From the NCBI GenBank assembly GCA_027483535.1, contig JAIXUN010000002.1, positions 186,001-250,000 of the forward strand: 64,000 nucleotides of DNA. Reading direction: 5' to 3'. Shown one piece after another: positions 60,598 through 64,000 of the stretch. This stretch comes from a bacterium (GTDB taxonomy: Bacteria; Armatimonadota; Fimbriimonadia; Fimbriimonadales; Fimbriimonadaceae). The translations under genes and the position numbers were made by a program. Below the pieces are notes generated by a model. It made no database searches, was not told the DNA's origin, and saw nothing but the letters and a program-made list of their open reading frames with translations. Position 1 is the stretch's first letter. Each line of letters opens with the position of its first letter.

Positions 60598-61251
60598 ATG
60601 TCCACTTTGGCTATTGCTAGCTGTTATCTGACCACAATGATTTGCGGACTTCCTCAGGCGTCTTCCAGTCAAGACACAGCCATGCATCCAGACATATGGA
60701 AGTCGGTATCTTGTAGCGCCTTAGTCCAGACTCTCAGAAAGCTCCCAAATGTTTCAGGAGTGACCGTTTATGACACACCAGGAAACCCCGTCTACGTCTT
60801 TCAGGTCGAGTACCAGTTCTCACCCCGACTCGCAATGCCGAAAGGACGGTACACCGTAAGCCTGTATCCCAGCCAGAACATCGTTCTTGAACAGGAACGA
60901 AGGGTGAATAGGCACTTCTCTAGTATTCCGAACCCACCAAAAATGGTAGATCTGAGTAAAACCTTCAATGTTCAGGGATTTGCTCTGTTCGATGACGTTC
61001 AAGGAGATCCTCTTTTCAACCTTGGCTGGGCGGCATTCGTCCGAGTTGCACCCGAAACCAAGATAGGTTTGGAGATGAAAATCGTTACGAGCGGCCGTCT
61101 TAATCTAGGCGAAGACGGAAAGCCTATTTACCTTGCCGATGGGAAGCAAGATCGGCTTCCGCTCGCCAAAGAGCACTCTATCCTGGCCGCGGAGATTCTT
61201 AAAGAAGTTTTCGAGCAGGGCAAACGACTGAAGGTTTGGAAAGGAGAGTAG
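60598..61251 (+). CDS. Small secreted protein, second of the cassette
   Basis: A 217-residue protein with signal peptide MSTLAIASCYLTTMICGLPQ from ATG 60598 (AGAAG upstream); a TTG-type start at 60565 would spoil the signal. It has a central beta-rich region (VYVFQVEYQFSPRLAMPKGRY, LFNLGWAAFVRVAPETKIGL) and a C-terminal helix (ILAAEILKEVFEQGKRLKVW) similar to the upstream protein. Two cysteines lie in the signal peptide and one just after it (SVSCSALVQ). Function is unknown. A terminator follows about 70 bases later. Confidence 0.68.
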   Translation: MSTLAIASCYLTTMICGLPQASSSQDTAMHPDIWKSVSCSALVQTLRKLPNVSGVTVYDTPGNPVYVFQVEYQFSPRLAMPKGRYTVSLYPSQNIVLEQERRVNRHFSSIPNPPKMVDLSKTFNVQGFALFDDVQGDPLFNLGWAAFVRVAPETKIGLEMKIVTSGRLNLGEDGKPIYLADGKQDRLPLAKEHSILAAEILKEVFEQGKRLKVWKGE

Positions 61252-61318
61252 GAGGGAGTCGTTTGACCCAGTTCTGCCTAGGCGTGACATCTCCCCCCAC
61301 ACAGCAGTGGACCATCAT

Positions 61319-61344
61319 CAGCCCCTAACTTGGGGCTGTTTTTT
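61319..61344 (+). terminator. Rho-independent terminator of the cassette
   Basis: CAGCCCC (61319-61325) pairs with GGGGCTG (61332-61338), followed by TTTTTT. Confidence 0.85.
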
Positions 61345-61437
61345 CGAAAATGCCCATCCGGAAAGAGATGAGGTCAAAAGAGTGCGGTTTTCTTTCTCTG
61401 TGACAACATCAGCAAACGGGTGAGGTAACACCGGGTC

Positions 61438-62457
61438 ATGCAAGGGCGCGCCATTTTGTTCACCGGAGTCGGAGAAGTTGGACTCGGACAATTCGAGATT
61501 CCGACCCTGGAACCCGGTGAGGTTCTGATCGAGGTTCACGCCTCCGCGATCTCTCCCGGCACCGAAATGCGCTCCCTCGCTGGACAGCAGCCAAACAGCG
61601 AATCCTTCCCGTTCATCCCTGGCTATGCCGCTGCGGGCAAAGTGATTGCCACAGCCGAAGAGACCGAAGAGTGGGCGGGCAAGGCTGTCTTCACCAGCGG
61701 CACGCAGCGAGTCAGCATCACCAGAATGTGGGGCGGTCACGTCTCCCACGCGGTCGTGAAGCCGGGGCGAACGCTTCAGGCGTTCGACGAAAAGGTCCCG
61801 GTTCGACACGCGGCTCTGGGAAAGATGGCGGGGATCGCGCATCGAGGGCTGGTGATGGCTTCTCACCACGGCGCCGATGACTTGAAGGGCGCGAAGGTGG
61901 CGATTGTTGGCTTGGGGCTCATCGGTCAGCTATCCGCAAGGTGGTTTCACCGAGCGGGTGCGGACGTTCTCGCCCTCGACCTCACTGCCTCACGAAGAAC
62001 CTTGGTTGAAAAAATAGGTGTGCGGGCGATTGCTCCCGAAGGAACCGTCAGTGAAACCGTCCGATCCGTTTGGGAAGCCGGGGCAGACGTGGTGGTGGAC
62101 TGCACAGGCGCGCCGGGAGTTCTGCCCGAATCTATTCGCGCCATGCGGCAAGACCCCTGGCCGGAATGGGGCGCGGGTCCTAAGCTCGTTATTCAAGGCA
62201 GCTACCCGGAAAACGTGGTGTTCAACTACCAAGAGGCGTTCCTCCACGAGTCCACCATTCTCATGCCTCGCGACTGCGCCGCCAGCGATGTTCGCGCCTC
62301 GCTCGACGCAATGGCGGATGGGTCTTTCGACGTGAACGGTCTGGTCACCGAGTTCGTGACGCCCGAACAGGGTCAGGCAACCTACAACCGTCTGCGATCG
62401 CCCAGCCAGGGTGGCGACCCCGAAGCCCTCACCTTCGCGTTCAACTGGCGGGCGTAG
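61438..62457 (+). CDS. MDR-superfamily oxidoreductase lacking the catalytic zinc cysteine
   Basis: A 339-residue medium-chain dehydrogenase/reductase-like protein. The GroES-like part reads VLIEVHASAISPGTEMRSLAG, where the normal zinc cysteine of the ADH motif is replaced by SPGTEMR. The Rossmann fold has the nucleotide motif VAIVGLGLIGQLSARWF and DVVVDCTGAPG. Zinc-less members of this type act on bulky substrates such as bacteriochlorophyllide or sugar derivatives. The product cannot be named. A repeat region follows its stop. Confidence 0.87.
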   Translation: MQGRAILFTGVGEVGLGQFEIPTLEPGEVLIEVHASAISPGTEMRSLAGQQPNSESFPFIPGYAAAGKVIATAEETEEWAGKAVFTSGTQRVSITRMWGGHVSHAVVKPGRTLQAFDEKVPVRHAALGKMAGIAHRGLVMASHHGADDLKGAKVAIVGLGLIGQLSARWFHRAGADVLALDLTASRRTLVEKIGVRAIAPEGTVSETVRSVWEAGADVVVDCTGAPGVLPESIRAMRQDPWPEWGAGPKLVIQGSYPENVVFNYQEAFLHESTILMPRDCAASDVRASLDAMADGSFDVNGLVTEFVTPEQGQATYNRLRSPSQGGDPEALTFAFNWRA

Positions 62458-62462
62458 TTCGA

Positions 62463-62529
62463 ACCCCCCGAGTAACCCCTAGTAGTAGCCCCGAGTAAGA
62501 ACCCCTAGTAGAAGCATTGGGTCGGGGGT
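62463..62529 (+). repeat. Two direct repeats bracketed by an inverted repeat
   Basis: Two imperfect copies of the unit CCCGAGTAA..CCCCTAGTAG (62467-62488 and 62489-62514) lie between the dehydrogenase stop and the next start. ACCCCC at 62463 and GGGGGT at 62524-62529 could pair around them. Confidence 0.6.
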
Positions 62530-62532
62530 ACC

Positions 62533-62877
62533 ATGATAGCTAAGATGGTGAAGTGGAAAGAAGGCGATCAGGTTCGCATTGTAGAGCGAGAGGCGACCGC
62601 CGAAGATCGGAAGAATCACCGCTACTACGCCCACATGGCCAACTTGGTCGGAACGGTGCAAAACATTTACGCCGAGAGTGAGATCGCGGTTCGAATCGAT
62701 CCGGCGACCCTCACGCCCGTCACCCGAGACGTGCTGGACACCGCCACCAGGCGCATGCGAGAACGATTCCTAGACGGCGTGAGCGAAGAGCAAAAGAAGC
62801 TGCTCACCAAAGAGGAACTCGAGTTCGACGTTCACTACATGCTGCTTTGCCACCAAGACGACTTGGTTAAGCCCTGA
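62533..62877 (+). CDS. Small SH3/KOW-like hypothetical protein
   Basis: A 114-residue protein. Residues 5-50 (MVKWKEGDQVRIVEREATAE then MANLVGTVQNIYAESEIAVRI) have the pattern of a small SH3-like barrel as in KOW domains. The rest is helical with MRERFLDGVSEEQKKLLTKE and LEFDVHYMLLCHQDD. I do not recognise the family. It starts 75 bp after the oxidoreductase and 30 bp before yajQ. Confidence 0.7.
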   Translation: MIAKMVKWKEGDQVRIVEREATAEDRKNHRYYAHMANLVGTVQNIYAESEIAVRIDPATLTPVTRDVLDTATRRMRERFLDGVSEEQKKLLTKEELEFDVHYMLLCHQDDLVKP

Positions 62878-62907
62878 TTTCCACTTTTCATCGGTACCTA
62901 AACAGCC

Positions 62908-63405
62908 ATGCCTCCTTCTGATTTCAGTTTCGACATCGTTTCCCGCGCCGACATGATGGAGCTCAAGAACGCGGTGCAACAAGCACAGCGCGAGCTTGAG
63001 AATCGGTACGACTTCAAGGGCTCTAAGGCCGATATCCAGTTCGAGAAAGACAAGCTCACTCTAGTCGCGGACGACGAGTTCAAGATGGACCAGCTCAAGG
63101 ACATCGTGTTCTCCAAGATGCTCAAGCGCGGCATCGACTCTCGCCAGATCAGTTGGACGAAGCTAGAGCCCGCCGCCGGAATCACCGTGAAGTGCGACCT
63201 GGAACTTCAAACCGGTATCTCGCAAGACAAGGCCAAGGCGCTCGTCAAGCAGATTCGAGACAACAAGGCTCTCAAGGTCCAGCCGCAGATTCAGGGCGAT
63301 GAAGTTCGCGTGAGTTCCAAGAGCAAAGACGACCTGCAGAAGGCGATCACCTTCGTGAAGGGTCTGGATTTGGACTACCCGGTCGACTTCGTCAACTTCC
63401 GCTAA
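62908..63405 (+). CDS. yajQ: YajQ-family nucleotide-binding protein
   Basis: A 165-residue protein with the YajQ double ferredoxin-like fold. The start PSDFSFDIVSRADMMELKNAVQQA, the middle NRYDFKGSKADIQFE and the end LDLDYPVDFVNFR are family signatures. YajQ proteins bind nucleotides and RNA, and in some bacteria c-di-GMP, and then affect transcription. The function here is not visible. The next gene is convergent. Confidence 0.95.
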   Translation: MPPSDFSFDIVSRADMMELKNAVQQAQRELENRYDFKGSKADIQFEKDKLTLVADDEFKMDQLKDIVFSKMLKRGIDSRQISWTKLEPAAGITVKCDLELQTGISQDKAKALVKQIRDNKALKVQPQIQGDEVRVSSKSKDDLQKAITFVKGLDLDYPVDFVNFR

Positions 63406-63426
63406 CTGAACGCTAGGCCAGACGAA

Positions 63427-63732
63427 CTAGGGAAGCGAGGTCACCACCGCGTAACCACTGCGCATCGTCGGCCGAATCGAAGAGACGGTTACGTTCTGCG
63501 GCACCATGGTGCTTGGCAGAGCGTTCTTGCACTGCTCAATGATCTCCTGTTCGGTGAATCGGTTGGCCTCGTGCAGGCATACGTGGGCGCACAGGTTTCC
63601 CTGATGGAGCCAAACGGACGCATCAGCCACATCGTCCAGCCCAAGCAGGAACGATTCCACCTTACGAAGCACGGCGCCGTTGCCGGTAGTGGTTTGCATG
63701 GCGATATTGTCCAGCAAATTTGATGAATTCAT
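63427..63732 (-). CDS. Stand-alone AMP-binding C-terminal-like domain
   Basis: A 101-residue protein. VESFLLGLDDVADASVWLHQGNLCAHVCL and EQEIIEQCKNALPSTMVPQNVTVSS follow the AMP-binding enzyme C-terminal (ANL) mini-domain. The A10 motif, normally P-x-T-x-S-G-K, reads IRPTMRSGYAVV, so the catalytic lysine is replaced by tyrosine. No adenylation domain is attached or next to it. The reading is by motif only. It may be a regulatory or binding remnant. Confidence 0.6.
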   Translation of the reverse strand: MNSSNLLDNIAMQTTTGNGAVLRKVESFLLGLDDVADASVWLHQGNLCAHVCLHEANRFTEQEIIEQCKNALPSTMVPQNVTVSSIRPTMRSGYAVVTSLP

Positions 63733-63844
63733 CAGTCCAATGTTCAGATATACAAGAAATCAGTGACATATCCCGCAATCTTTATCATCAGTGATGGGTT
63801 GAACGGCGTTGAAGCCTAATCATTGAGTTCAAAACAACGAATCA

Positions 63845-63865
63845 TCCCCGTACAACCACCGGGGA
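63845..63865 (-). terminator. Possible terminator of the truncated last gene
   Basis: TCCCCG (63845-63850) pairs with CGGGGA (63860-63865); on the minus strand TTGTTTT follows about 8 bases later. It lies 6 bases after the stop of the gene cut by the window edge. Confidence 0.45.
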
Positions 63866-63870
63866 CGGAA

Positions 63871-64000
63871 CTAATCCACAACCGTGAGGGTGCTCTCGGT
63901 GGATTCTAGCCGGGTGAGCGACCGGCAAGCCTGCACCCATGGGCACTCTTTGCTCAGGGCTTCGGCTGCTTTCTGCGCACTTGCCTCATCCGTGAATCGA
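63871..64000 (-). CDS. C-terminal end of a gene cut by the window edge
   Basis: The minus strand reads an open frame from the window edge to a TAG at 63871-63873. The last 42 residues end SLTRLESTESTLTVVD and contain two cysteines in ECPWVQACRSL. They are too short for a family assignment. The frame is supported by codon pattern and a following hairpin. Confidence 0.5.
   Translation of the reverse strand, partial: RFTDEASAQKAAEALSKECPWVQACRSLTRLESTESTLTVVD

Noticed and set aside
1-64000. CRISPR array, insertion sequence or prophage
   Set aside because: No regularly spaced repeat array, transposase, integrase or phage structural gene was found in any frame.

Overview
The window is a chromosomal segment of a free-living, Gram-negative-type bacterium with roughly 55-60% GC by eye. 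Four secreted proteins end in a VPEP / hydrophobic / Arg-Lys-rich PEP-CTERM anchor. There is a PilMNOPQ secretin operon, many lipoproteins and large secreted hydrolases. The protein styles remind me of Armatimonadota (Fimbriimonas-like bacteria). That placement is an inference from gene content and needs a database search. Almost all of the window is ordinary single-copy chromosome. I found no insertion sequence, prophage or CRISPR array.

Layout. 1-1957: a truncated amidohydrolase and an isochorismatase-family hydrolase, divergent from an HxlR regulator. 2224-9468: a secreted S9 peptidase, then metK, an AlkA-like glycosylase, folE2 and a CPBP membrane protease on the minus strand. 9600-14657: a slipin, a duplicated secreted protein and three PEP-CTERM proteins; three 16-bp direct repeats precede one of them. 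14779-19105: rnc and an aminotransferase (minus), then an orphan FecCD permease, ribH and a TauE-type exporter (plus). 19168-27538: one long minus-strand operon made of an ExeA-like AAA ATPase, an HTH protein, PilM, PilN, PilO, a PilP-like protein, the PilQ secretin and two lipoproteins. Almost every junction in it overlaps by 1-4 bases. 27841-29916: pckA and a GYF-domain membrane protein. 30132-30205: tRNA-Gln(TTG) with a good promoter and terminator, followed by an accessory-looking stretch (HNH endonuclease, DUF4256 protein, small membrane protein). 32307-34872: an ECF42-type sigma factor with DGPF/YCII, VOC and SRPBCC partners.

34879-42264: a propeller-phosphoesterase, an FG-GAP PEP-CTERM protein, an M28 peptidase and an FtsK translocase, all minus. 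42516-51694: an RRM protein, MoxR (minus), an ABC exporter pair, a SecD-P1-head-like membrane-anchored protein, three lipoproteins and a RodA/FtsW protein. 51701-58477: an AspT/YidE-type transporter, a parvulin, a tiny basic protein, dxs and a photolyase. 58759-61251: a lower-GC cassette with a transglutaminase-like secreted protein and two related small secreted proteins. 61438-64000: a zinc-less MDR oxidoreductase, a small SH3-like protein, YajQ, a stand-alone degenerate AMP-binding C-terminal domain and the end of one more gene.

The parts most worth a second look are the ATPase- and HTH-headed pilus operon, the 16-bp iteron array with ACCGGT elements near PEP-CTERM genes, the transglutaminase-like cassette, the SecD-like stand-alone protein and the degenerate ANL C-domain. 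Functions were assigned by reading motifs only; no similarity search was run.
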